From contig JAICWX010000228.1 in assembly GCA_025934635.1 (NCBI GenBank), positions 1 to 14,141 of the forward strand: a DNA stretch of 14,141 bases, written 5' to 3'. Of the stretch, positions 5,618 through 12,823 are shown piece after piece; the stretch's first letter is position 1; each line of letters opens with the position of its first letter. The notes under the pieces were generated by a model. The model worked only from the letters and a program-made list of their open reading frames with translations. It searched no databases and was not told the origin of the DNA. This DNA is from Streptosporangiaceae bacterium. GTDB taxonomy: Bacteria; Actinomycetota; Actinomycetes; Streptosporangiales; Streptosporangiaceae. The translations under genes and the position numbers were made by a program.

Positions 5618-6187
5618 TTAACAAACCATAAATAAGGCCATATATAAGGCGCAGAACAGGATGGCCCAGACCGCCTTGCCGCGGCCGGTGACCGGGCTCC
5701 AGCCCCAGACGTCGCTCAGCGCGTCCACCATCTGCAGGCCGCGGCCGGCTTCCTCGCTGCGATCCGGCGTCCGGAGCACCGGGGCGGTGTCGGACGGGTC
5801 GAGCACCGCGCACATGACCTCGCCGGTCCGGCGGAGCAAGCGCAACCCGACCGGCTGGCCTGACTCTACGGCCGCGACAGCCCGCGCGGCGTGCGACACC
5901 GCATTGGCCACGAACTCGCCGACGATGGCCTCGGCGTCATCGGCCAGCGCGGCCAGGCCCCACTCCCGCAGCGTGTTCCGGGTGAATTTCCGGGCCGTGC
6001 GGCCGGACTGAGCCCCGGAACCGAGGGTGCACGCCGCTACCGCTGGTGAGTCCCACCAGTCAGAAGGCATCCGGACCACCCGCGGGCGGCCGGGTGCGCA
6101 CTGCAGCCTGGCGGTCAAGTCAAGGGGCCGACGGACGGCAGGATCAACCTTTGTCCGTGTCGGCAAACCTACTTGGCTCAAGCCCAT
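5618..6187 (-). CDS. RsbW/SpoIIAB-like ATP-binding regulator (GHKL, HATPase_c_2)
   Basis: These proteins are serine kinases that hold a sigma factor or phosphorylate an anti-anti-sigma partner; dozens occur in actinomycetes. The GHKL fold is clear: the N-box EFVANAVSHA (91-100, with E91 and N95), the G1 region LDPSDTAP (129-136) and the EEAGRGLQMVDALSDVWGW lid/G2 region (145-163). The start ATG at 6187 is supported by GGAG five bases upstream and TATAGG a little further up; an internal ATG at codon 40 would give a more typical length but lacks a ribosome binding site. The family normally ends near GKAVWA (170-175); here 14 mostly hydrophobic residues follow, encoded by a 12-bp tandem duplication with two TTA codons. 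No sigma factor or anti-anti-sigma gene is adjacent, so the partner is unknown. Confidence 0.88.
   Translation of the reverse strand: MGLSQVGLPTRTKVDPAVRRPLDLTARLQCAPGRPRVVRMPSDWWDSPAVAACTLGSGAQSGRTARKFTRNTLREWGLAALADDAEAIVGEFVANAVSHAARAVAAVESGQPVGLRLLRRTGEVMCAVLDPSDTAPVLRTPDRSEEAGRGLQMVDALSDVWGWSPVTGRGKAVWAILFCALYMALFMVC
5627..5650. repeat. 12-bp tandem duplication in the 3' end of the RsbW-like gene
   Basis: CATAAATAAGGC and CATATATAAGGC are adjacent copies differing at one base. On the minus strand they encode ALYM-ALFM near the C-terminus. The AT-rich duplication is unlike the flanking coding DNA. Confidence 0.75.
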
Positions 6188-6430
6188 CGCGACTCCGCGA
6201 AGCCTATAGCGCCAATCCCTGATGATTGACGCAAATCACATCCTGCCCGACTGCACGCGTTTCATGCAAGACCAAATGCACGTTCATTTGTAACGTGCAC
6301 CTGCCGTGTTCTCTCGTCACAGAGTTTCATTGAAGTTTCAAGTAAAGCTTTTACCTGAGTATCGCCGCCCGGCCCGCGGCACCGTGAGCGGGCACGTTAT
6401 CGTGTCCTCAACTCGACCAGGGAGCCGCTG
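6188..6430 (+). promoter_or_regulatory. AT-richer control region upstream of xylB (and the divergent RsbW-like gene)
   Basis: No gene is supported. The stretch is clearly AT-richer than its surroundings and full of symmetry. TGCACGTT (6277-6284) and AACGTGCA (6292-6299) form a perfect 8-7-8 repeat, and the overlapping CAAATG...CATTTG lies at 6273-6290. GTTTCA occurs at 6259, 6324 and 6335, the last two 11 bp apart (one helical turn). TTGAAGTTTCAA lies at 6330-6341 and GTAAA...TTTAC at 6342-6354. CACG-TTAT-CGTG (6393-6404) overlaps TATCGT (6398-6403), a possible -10 box. These are candidate sites for a sugar-responsive repressor of the xyl genes, whose gene is not identified. Confidence 0.5.
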
Positions 6431-7816
6431 ATGCTTGTCGCCGGCGTCGATTCATCCACGCAGTCCACCAAGGTGATGCTCTGCCAGGCCGACGACGGCA
6501 GCGTCGTCGGGCAGGCCTCCGCCCCGCACCCGGACGGGACCGAATGTGACCCGGAGCTGTGGTGGCAGGCGCTGACCGAGGCGGGAGACGGGCTGCTCAG
6601 CCGGGCCGACGCCATCGGGGTGGCCGCGCAGCAGCACGGCATGGTGGTGGTGGACGACGCGGGACAGGTGGTCAGGCCGGCCCTGCTCTGGAACGACGTG
6701 CGGTCGGCGCCGCAGGCGAAGGCGCTGATCGCCGAGATGGGCGGCCCCGGCTACTGGGCGGAGCAGACCGGGAGCGTCCCGACGGCTTCCTTCACCGTCA
6801 CCAAGCTGCGCTGGCTGGCCGAGCATGAACCGGATGCCGCCGCCCGGACGGTGCAGGTGATGCTTCCGCACGACTGGCTGACCTGGCGGCTGGGTGACCG
6901 CGCGCACGAGCCCGCCACCGACCGCGGCGACGCTTCGGGCACCGGTTACTTCTCCCCCGCGGCCGGGTGCTGGCGGCCGGAACTGGCCGAGGCCGCGCTG
7001 GGCAAGCGGGCCGGGCTGCCGCGGCTGGCCGGCCCGGCCGAGATCGTCGCCCGGACCGCCGCCGGCGTGCCGCTGTCCGCCGGGACCGGGGACAACATGG
7101 GCGCCGCGCTCGGCCTGGGCCTCGGGCTGGGCGAGGTGGCCGTCTCCATCGGCACCTCGGGCACCGCCTACGCGGTCGCGGCCGGGGCCGCCGCGGACGA
7201 GTCCGGGGCGGTGGCCGGCTTCGCCGACGCCACCGGGCGCTTCCTGCCGCTGGTGGCGACCATCAACGCGGCCCGGGTGCTGACGGTCACCGCCCGCATG
7301 CTCGGTACCGACGCCGACGGGCTGTCACGGCTCGCGCTGGCCGCGCCGCCGGGCGCGCGGGGCCTGACCCTGCTCCCCTACCTGGACGGCGAGCGCAGCC
7401 CCAACCGGCCCGGCGCCAGCGGCGTGCTGCGCGGCCTCACCAGTACTAACAGCACGCCGGAGAACCTGGCCCGGGCCGCGGTCGAGGCGGTGCTCTGCTC
7501 ACTCGCCGACGCCATCGGCAACCTGGCCGACTGCGGCATCACCGCGCGGCGGGTGATCCTCATCGGCGGCGCCGCCCGGTCCGAGGCGGTGCGCCGGATC
7601 GCGCCGATGATCTTCGGCGTGCCGGTGACGGTGCCCGCGCCGGCCGAGTACGTCGCGCTGGGCGCAGCCCGGCAGGCCGCCTGGGCGCTGTCTGGTGCGG
7701 CCGAGGCTCCTGAATGGCCGCTGGCAGGTGCCAGCGCCGAGTACACCGCCGAGCCCACCCCCGCAGTCCGCGAGCAGTACGGGGCTCTCCGCGACGCCAC
7801 GGTCTCCTGGGGCTGA
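6431..7816 (+). CDS. xylB: Xylulokinase
   Basis: XylB phosphorylates D-xylulose to D-xylulose-5-phosphate with ATP, feeding the pentose phosphate pathway. The 461-aa FGGY-family kinase shows the N-terminal phosphate motif GVDSSTQSTK with D7, the substrate-recognition QQHGMVV (67-73), LLWNDVRS (85-92), the catalytic GTGDNMGAALGLG with D221 as base, the SIGTSGTAYAV ATP motif, and the C-terminal LIGGAARSEAVRR adenosine motif. It is a little shorter than the E. coli enzyme (484 aa). The ATG start is preceded by GGGAG six bases upstream. xylA follows on the same strand 125 bp later, so the order is xylB-xylA, and the TGA stop is itself the first base triplet of a tandem repeat. Confidence 0.93.
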   Translation: MLVAGVDSSTQSTKVMLCQADDGSVVGQASAPHPDGTECDPELWWQALTEAGDGLLSRADAIGVAAQQHGMVVVDDAGQVVRPALLWNDVRSAPQAKALIAEMGGPGYWAEQTGSVPTASFTVTKLRWLAEHEPDAAARTVQVMLPHDWLTWRLGDRAHEPATDRGDASGTGYFSPAAGCWRPELAEAALGKRAGLPRLAGPAEIVARTAAGVPLSAGTGDNMGAALGLGLGLGEVAVSIGTSGTAYAVAAGAAADESGAVAGFADATGRFLPLVATINAARVLTVTARMLGTDADGLSRLALAAPPGARGLTLLPYLDGERSPNRPGASGVLRGLTSTNSTPENLARAAVEAVLCSLADAIGNLADCGITARRVILIGGAARSEAVRRIAPMIFGVPVTVPAPAEYVALGAARQAAWALSGAAEAPEWPLAGASAEYTAEPTPAVREQYGALRDATVSWG

Positions 7817-7880
7817 GGTTCCCGGGGGTGAGGTTCCCGGGGGTGAGGTTCCCGGGGGGGTGAGGTTCCCGGGGGTGAGG
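7814..7880 (+). repeat. Tandem repeat, four 15-bp units, between xylB and xylA
   Basis: The unit TGAGGTTCCCGGGGG occurs at 7814, 7829, 7844 (with two extra G) and 7861, followed by a partial TGAGG at 7876. The first TGA is the xylB stop codon. Each unit holds the self-complementary CCCGGG and a G5 tract, so the mRNA could form nested hairpins or a G-rich fold. The unit structure is typical of a slippage-prone minisatellite. Confidence 0.9.
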
Positions 7881-7941
7881 CGGGAGCTGGGCACGGTGAA
7901 AGGATGGAGACGTCGATGATGACTGGAGAAGGGACCGCCAG

Positions 7942-9105
7942 GTGAGCACGGATTTCGTACCTTCGCGCGAGGACAGGTTCTCGTTCGGCATCTGGACCGT
8001 GGGCTGGCAGGGCGTGGACGTCTTCGGGTCGGCGGTGCGGCCGCCGATGCCGGCCGAGCGGGCCGTGTACAAGCTGGCCGAGCTCGGTGCCTACGGGATC
8101 AACTTCCATGACAATGACGTGTTCGCGTTCGACGCCACCGCGGCCGAGCGGGACGAGCGGATCGGCGCGCTGCGCAAGGCGCTCTCCGAGACCGGGTTGG
8201 TGGTGACCACGGCCACCACCAACCTGTTCGGCCACCCGATGTTCAAGGACGGCGCGTTCACCGCCAACGAGCGTGAGGTACGCCGCTTCGCGCTGGCCAA
8301 GGTGATGCGGAACCTGGACCTGGCCGCCGAGCTGGGCGCGAAGACCTACGTGTTCTGGGGCGGCCGGGAAGGCGCGGAGTCCGGCGGGGCCAAGGACATC
8401 AGGGCCGCGCTGGACCGGTACGCCGAGGGCCTGAACCTGCTCTGCGCGTACGTGCGCGAGCAGGGCTACGACATCCGGTTCGCGATCGAGCCCAAGCCGA
8501 ACGAGCCGCGGGGCGACATCTTGCTGCCGACCGTGGGCCATGCCCTGGCCTTCATCAACGGGCTGGCCGACCCGGAGATGGTCGGGGTCAACCCGGAGAT
8601 CGGGCACGAGGAGATGGCCGGGCTGAACTACGCGCATGGCATCGCGCAGGCCCTGTGGCACGGCAAGCTCTTCCACATCGACCTGAACGGGCAGCACGGC
8701 CCGCGGTTCGACCAGGACCTGCGGTTCGGGGCCGGGAACGTGCGGGGCGCGTTCTGGGTGGTGGACACGGTGGAGTCGGGCGGCTACGACGGGCCGCTGC
8801 ACTTCGACTACAAGCCGCCGCGCACCGAGGACGACGAGGGCGTATGGGTGACCGCCGCCGCGTGCATGCGGAACTACCTGATCCTGCGGGAGAAGGTCAA
8901 GGCGTTCCGGGCCGACCCGGAGGTCATCGAGGCGCTGCGGGCCTCCGGCACGGACCAGCTCCGCACCCCCACGCTGGCCGACGGCGAGACCTGGCGCGAC
9001 GTGCGCGAGGCGACCGCCGACGTGGACACGCTAGCCAGGCGCGGCCTGGCCTACGAGCACCTCGACCAGCTCGCCCTGGAACACCTCTACGGCGTGCGGT
9101 CCTAG
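7942..9105 (+). CDS. xylA: Xylose isomerase (class I, Streptomyces type)
   Basis: XylA converts D-xylose to D-xylulose, the substrate of the adjacent XylB, using two divalent metal ions in a TIM barrel. The 387-aa protein aligns to the Streptomyces enzymes with a constant +2 offset and every catalytic residue in place: H56 and D59 in FHDND; E183 and K185 in [13 protein letters not shown]219 and H222 in NPEIGHEE; D247; D257 and D259 in RFDQD; and D289 in HFDYKP. The aromatic pocket residues W18 and W139 are also present. The start is GTG at 7942, with GGAGAAGGGA ending seven bases upstream. A 13-codon open frame begins at 7904 and its TGA overlaps this GTG. The gene ends in a long non-coding gap that faces GH127. 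Confidence 0.97.
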   Translation: MSTDFVPSREDRFSFGIWTVGWQGVDVFGSAVRPPMPAERAVYKLAELGAYGINFHDNDVFAFDATAAERDERIGALRKALSETGLVVTTATTNLFGHPMFKDGAFTANEREVRRFALAKVMRNLDLAAELGAKTYVFWGGREGAESGGAKDIRAALDRYAEGLNLLCAYVREQGYDIRFAIEPKPNEPRGDILLPTVGHALAFINGLADPEMVGVNPEIGHEEMAGLNYAHGIAQALWHGKLFHIDLNGQHGPRFDQDLRFGAGNVRGAFWVVDTVESGGYDGPLHFDYKPPRTEDDEGVWVTAAACMRNYLILREKVKAFRADPEVIEALRASGTDQLRTPTLADGETWRDVREATADVDTLARRGLAYEHLDQLALEHLYGVRS

Positions 9106-9240
9106 AGCGGCACCGGAACCGCCTCACTCGTCAGGGTATGGCTCTTCCGCGGCGATCGTCTGGCTCACGAGGCGTGTGGTGCCCGTGATGGTTCTGGTGC
9201 CGGCCCAGCGTATCCCGGAGCGGCTCAGCGAAGCGCGCTA

Positions 9241-9432
9241 GCGGCATCGATGGAGCATCCATGCTGCTGGCGCGGCATCGATGGAGCATCAATGTCGTTT
9301 GCCGGGAGCGGGGCGGGGCCCGGGGCGGTGACGGCGTGAGCCGGTGCGGACGCGGCAGCTGAGGACAGAGATCCGGGCCACGGGCCGGCCGGGGCGCATC
9401 ACCCGCCAGGCGGACGGCATCGATGGCACATC
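9241..9432 (+). repeat. Dispersed CATCGATGG direct repeats (three copies)
   Basis: GGCATCGATGGAGCATC begins at 9243 and again at 9274 (31-bp period, the identity starting with GC just before), and a third copy with two changed bases, GGCATCGATGGCACATC, lies at 9416-9432. Each contains the perfect palindrome CATCGATG. No function is known. Confidence 0.75.
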
Positions 9433-9467
9433 GGCGCCATACCGGGGCGCCGCGCCGGCGAATAGCA

Positions 9468-9541
9468 CGGTGGATCCGCATTATCCGGTGGATCCGATGC
9501 CCCAGGGCTATACGGATCCACCGGGTAAGACCGATCCACCG
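9468..9541. repeat. Nested inverted array of GGTGGATCC units; probable two-way terminator
   Basis: CGGTGGATCCG occurs at 9468 and 9486 (18-bp period). Its reverse complement occurs at 9513 and, with one base lost, at 9532, again on an 18-bp spacing. The inner pair extends to TTATCCGGTGGATCCG (9481-9496) against CGGATCCACCGGGTAA (9513-9528), 16 pairs with one wobble, and the loop contains its own small GCCC/GGGC stem. Such a structure could end transcripts from both xylA and GH127, or it may be a REP-like or MITE-like remnant. Confidence 0.7.
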
Positions 9542-9636
9542 CGTTAAGCGGAGCGTGGTCTCCGCGGCGGGAGAGCCGCTGAGACTCGTGAGGCGGGGCA
9601 GGACCAAGGTGACGGGCGCTGCGACAGCAGCGGTAG

Positions 9637-11697
9637 CTAGCAGGGCATCCAGACGCGCATGGCGTCGCCATCGCGGTTGTCCCACTGGAAGTAGGGGATG
9701 GCGATGGCCGTGACGGGGGCGCCGTCGGCGACCTGGCCCTCGGCGGTGACCTCGATCGTCTGGCCGATGCCCGCCAGCGAGACGGGGCGCTCGCCGAGCA
9801 CGCCGCCCGGCCGGATGACCAGGTCCTCCAGGCGCGCGCCGCCGAGCTGGTCGGCCTGCTCGAAGCAGTAGACGAGCGGGCCGCGCTCGATGGCCACGCA
9901 GCCGCGTATCGCGTCGACGCGCCGGTCCGGGTAGGTCCAGCGCGGGGTCAGGTCCAGGTGCAGGGTCACCACGTCGCCCGGTACCCAGGTGCGGTGGATG
10001 ACGTGGTAGCCGGGTGAGATCCCGGCCCGTTCGGGGTCATCGTTTATCGCGACGCGGGCGCCTGCGCTCCAGCTGGGCACCCGCGGGGCCAGGCCGCAGG
10101 CTTCGGCCGGGGCGGCGAGGACCCGCAGGTAGATCGCGCCGGACCAGGGGTAGTCGGTGCTGACCTCGAGGTCCAGCCCGGCCCCGGCCAGCCGGGAGCC
10201 GGTGTACTGGTGGACGTAGAGCGTATCTCCGGCCTCGGAGGCGAGGTAGTGCTCGAGGGAGCCGAGCAGGCGCATGATGTTCGGCGGGCAGCAGGCGCAG
10301 CTGAACCAGACGCGGCGCCGGCCGGGGTCGTCCTTCTCGAAGTGGTCCTCGCGGCGCTGCAGCGGGTTCACGTAGAAGAACCGCTGCCCCTCGGTGGCGA
10401 TCGCGGCGGCGAAGCCGTTGTAGAGCACGCGCTCCATGTGGTCGGCGTACTTCGCGTCACCGGTGGCGAGCAGCAGCCGCCAGCTCCACTGGATGCTGGC
10501 GATCGCGGCGCAGGTCTCGTTGTAGGCGCGGTCCGGGGGCAGCTCGAACCGGTCGCCGAAGCCTTCGTCGGCGTGCCGGGAGCCGTTGCCGCCGGTGAGG
10601 TAGGTCTTGGCCGCCACCATGTCGTCCCAGCGGCGGACCGACGACTCCAGCAGCGCGCGGTCACCGGTCTCGGCCGCGACGTCCATCACCCCCGCCTCCA
10701 GGTACAGCGCCCGCACCACGTGCCCCACCTCGGTGTCGGCGGCGAGCACCGGCACGTGGTCCTGCAGGTAGCGGTGGCCCATGCCGGAGTTCCCGGCCAG
10801 CCCCCGCCCCCGCTGGTCGACGAACTGCCGGGCCAGCTCGAGGTACGCGGCGGTGCCGGTCTCGCGGTAGAGCTCGGCCAGCGCCGTCTCGATGACCGGG
10901 TGCCCGTCCAGGCCCCGCTCCTGGCCGCCGAACTCGCGGACCAGGTGGTCGGCCAGGCGCACGGCGATGGCGAGCAGCTCGCCGTCGCCGGTGCCCCGGT
11001 GCATCGCCACGGCCGCCTGGATCAGGTGGCCGGCGCAGTACATCTCGTGGCTCCAGGCCAGCCGGGTGTACCGCGGCTCACCGCTGACCTGGAAGTAGGA
11101 GTTCAGGTAGCCGTCGGGACGCTGCGCCTGGCCGAGCAGGGCGGTGACGTCGGCGGCGAAGGAGGCAAGCTCGGGACGCCAGCCGTGCGCCAGCTCCCAG
11201 CCGATGGCCTCGAGCGTCTTGTAGATGTCAGAGTCCATGAACACCGGGCCGCGGTAGCCGGTCCCGGGCAGCGGATCCACCGGGCCGACGCCGACCGGGC
11301 GGTGACCGCCCGCGGCTCCGTAGCCATCGGCCGTGCTGGCGGCCTCCCCTTCGGCGTCCGCGGATCCGGCCGCGCGGGCCGCGCGGATCGCCAGCCGCAC
11401 GTTGTCGAGGTTGCCCGCGTCCTCGAGCTGGCGCACCGCGAGCGGCAGGCTCGCGGTCAGGTTGCGCTGCTGCCACTGATGCAGCAGCCCGGCGGCCAGC
11501 CGGACCCGGGTGACCGGCTGATGCGGGCCGGAGGCGGCGGCGGTAGGGGCGACGGGGCCGGTTACGCTACCAGGAGGACCCGCGGGAGGGGCCTGGTCCA
11601 GAGGTGGTGCGGTCCGGACGCCGTTAGCGTGGTTGGCCTGGTCGGCGTGGTCAGCAGCAGCGGGCATTACGGCGGGCGGCTGGTCGGCGCTGTTCAC
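9637..11697 (-). CDS. Glycoside hydrolase family 127 beta-L-arabinofuranosidase
   Basis: GH127 enzymes (formerly DUF1680) remove terminal beta-L-arabinofuranose with a catalytic cysteine held by zinc. The 686-aa protein has the family zinc set as in Bifidobacterium HypBA1: E394 and C396 in AYNETCAA, and C469-C470 in the CACCPPN motif, one of which should be the nucleophile. The FMDSDIYKTLEA (153-164), RPDGYLNSYF (193-202) and HEMYCAGHLIQAA (217-229) blocks form the barrel, and the C-terminal beta part ends AIPYFQWDNRD...MRVWMP as usual. Residues 1-60 are low-complexity and have no counterpart in the family core. No signal peptide is seen, so it acts in the cytoplasm on imported sugars. The start is GTG with GGAG eight bases upstream. 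It is divergent from a LacI-type regulator. Confidence 0.92.
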   Translation of the reverse strand: MNSADQPPAVMPAAADHADQANHANGVRTAPPLDQAPPAGPPGSVTGPVAPTAAASGPHQPVTRVRLAAGLLHQWQQRNLTASLPLAVRQLEDAGNLDNVRLAIRAARAAGSADAEGEAASTADGYGAAGGHRPVGVGPVDPLPGTGYRGPVFMDSDIYKTLEAIGWELAHGWRPELASFAADVTALLGQAQRPDGYLNSYFQVSGEPRYTRLAWSHEMYCAGHLIQAAVAMHRGTGDGELLAIAVRLADHLVREFGGQERGLDGHPVIETALAELYRETGTAAYLELARQFVDQRGRGLAGNSGMGHRYLQDHVPVLAADTEVGHVVRALYLEAGVMDVAAETGDRALLESSVRRWDDMVAAKTYLTGGNGSRHADEGFGDRFELPPDRAYNETCAAIASIQWSWRLLLATGDAKYADHMERVLYNGFAAAIATEGQRFFYVNPLQRREDHFEKDDPGRRRVWFSCACCPPNIMRLLGSLEHYLASEAGDTLYVHQYTGSRLAGAGLDLEVSTDYPWSGAIYLRVLAAPAEACGLAPRVPSWSAGARVAINDDPERAGISPGYHVIHRTWVPGDVVTLHLDLTPRWTYPDRRVDAIRGCVAIERGPLVYCFEQADQLGGARLEDLVIRPGGVLGERPVSLAGIGQTIEVTAEGQVADGAPVTAIAIPYFQWDNRDGDAMRVWMPC

Positions 11698-11808
11698 GTA
11701 CGCGGCTCCATGGTCAAGGAATAGGTTTTCCTAGATTCCCACGGAATCATAAGCTAGAGGCTGGCCAGCGAGGCGTCAACCGTGCTGGCCCGACGCTGAG
11801 GAGCGCAG
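11698..11808. promoter_or_regulatory. Divergent promoter/operator region between GH127 and the LacI gene
   Basis: GATTCC-CAC-GGAATC (11734-11748) is a perfect 15-bp palindrome that sits immediately before TAAGCT (11750-11755), a TAnnnT -10 box for the lacI-type gene, so repressor binding would block that promoter. A second symmetric site, AGGAA...TTCCT (11717-11732), with TAGG-TTTT-CCTA inside it, lies towards GH127. The lacI-type start has TGAGGAG five bases upstream. Confidence 0.55.
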
Positions 11809-12819
11809 ATGAGGCGGGTGACCATCCGCGACGTGGCGGCGGAGGCCGGCGTGTCCATCGGTACCGCTTCCAAGGCCCTGAACGGTCAGGGCAAGCTGCG
11901 CGCCGAGACCAGGGAGCGCGTGGCCGAGGTGGCCCAGCGGCTCGGCTTCGCGCCTAACACGCTGGCCCAGGCGCTGCTCGCGGGGCGCTCGTTCACGGTG
12001 GGCCTGATCACCACGGACAGCTTCGGCCGGTTCAGCATCCCGGTCATGCTCGGGGTCGAGGACGCCCTGGGCTCCGGCCAGGTCTCGGTGTTCATGTGCG
12101 ACACCCGGGACGACCCGGAGCGCGAGCGGCGCTACGTCGAGACGCTGGCGGCCCGCCGGGTGGACGGGCTGATCGTCACCGGGCGCCGGATCGAGCCGCG
12201 CCCGCCGGTGGTGGCCGGGCCCGGCATCCCGGTCGTGTACGCGATGACCCAGCCGGTGGGCGAGGACGGCCCCGCGGTGCTGCCCGACGACGAGGGCGGC
12301 GGCCGGGCCGCCGCCGAGCACCTGCTGCACGGCGGCCGGCGGCGGATCGGGCACATCACCGGGCCGGAACGGTTCCTCGGCGCGCGGATGCGCGCGGCCG
12401 GGTTCAGCGCCACCCTGGCGCAGGCCGGCCTGCGGGCGCACGGCGGCGTGCGGTTCGGCGAGTGGAGCGAGCGCTGGGGCCGGGAGGCGGCCGCCCGGCT
12501 GCTGGCCGAGGAACCGGGCACCGACGCGATCTTCTGCGGCAGCGACCAGATCGCCCGCGGCGTGGCCGACATGCTCCGCGCCGCCGGCCGGGCCATCCCG
12601 GGCGACGTCGCGCTGGTCGGCTTCGACAACTGGGAGCCGATGGCGCTCGGCGCCCAGCCCCCGCTGACCAGCGTGGACATGTGCCTGGAGGAAGTCGGCC
12701 GGGTGGCCGCGGGGCTGCTGCTGGCCGCCATCGCCGGCGAGCCCGCGCGCGGCACCCGCCGGGTCCCCTGCCGCCTGGTGACCCGCCAGTCGAGCCGGCC
12801 CGGTCCTACGGCGAACTGA
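11809..12819 (+). CDS. LacI-family transcriptional regulator
   Basis: A sugar-responsive DNA-binding repressor. The 336-aa protein opens with the LacI helix-turn-helix (RRVTIRDVAAEAGVSIGTAS, about 2-21, then KALNG), a hinge helix (NTLAQALLAGRS, 50-61) and a type-1 periplasmic-binding-like effector domain from about 63 to the end, with VGLITTD, AIFCGSDQIARGV and the family IPGDVALVGFDNWE block. The ATG start has TGAGGAG five bases upstream. It is divergent from GH127 and shares a 111-bp control region with it, so it most likely represses GH127 and itself, responding to L-arabinose or an arabinose-containing oligosaccharide. The palindrome near its promoter is not found in the xylB control region, so control of xylBA is less certain. 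It converges on the DedA-type gene with a 4-bp gap. Confidence 0.92.
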   Translation: MRRVTIRDVAAEAGVSIGTASKALNGQGKLRAETRERVAEVAQRLGFAPNTLAQALLAGRSFTVGLITTDSFGRFSIPVMLGVEDALGSGQVSVFMCDTRDDPERERRYVETLAARRVDGLIVTGRRIEPRPPVVAGPGIPVVYAMTQPVGEDGPAVLPDDEGGGRAAAEHLLHGGRRRIGHITGPERFLGARMRAAGFSATLAQAGLRAHGGVRFGEWSERWGREAAARLLAEEPGTDAIFCGSDQIARGVADMLRAAGRAIPGDVALVGFDNWEPMALGAQPPLTSVDMCLEEVGRVAAGLLLAAIAGEPARGTRRVPCRLVTRQSSRPGPTAN

Positions 12820-12823
12820 GGGG

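Larger units (their letters stand above)
9106..9636. other. 531-bp non-coding convergent gap rich in repeats
   Basis: No convincing gene lies here; open frames are GC-driven shadows without family motifs or ribosome binding sites. The stretch holds two repeat families listed separately: CATCGATGG-type direct repeats (9241-9432) and an inverted array of GGTGGATCC-type units (9468-9541). It separates the convergent xylA and GH127 genes and must contain their transcription ends. Confidence 0.7.

Noticed and set aside
7378..8802. 474-codon minus-strand frame spanning xylB, the repeats and xylA
   Set aside because: It runs opposite two genes with complete catalytic motifs; its PPGTS-type repeats are just the 15-bp minisatellite read backwards.
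9131..9685. 184-codon minus-strand frame in the convergent gap
   Set aside because: Its repeated WIR/IHR peptides come from the inverted DNA repeats, it overlaps the end of GH127, and no domain or ribosome binding site is seen.
11694..11711. Five-codon frame (MEPRT) ending in GTGA at the GH127 start
   Set aside because: It has no ribosome binding site; the GGAG within it is better explained as the GH127 ribosome binding site.
10210..11724. 504-codon plus-strand frame opposite GH127
   Set aside because: GH127 carries the zinc and cysteine motifs on the other strand; this frame is valine/glycine-rich shadow sequence.
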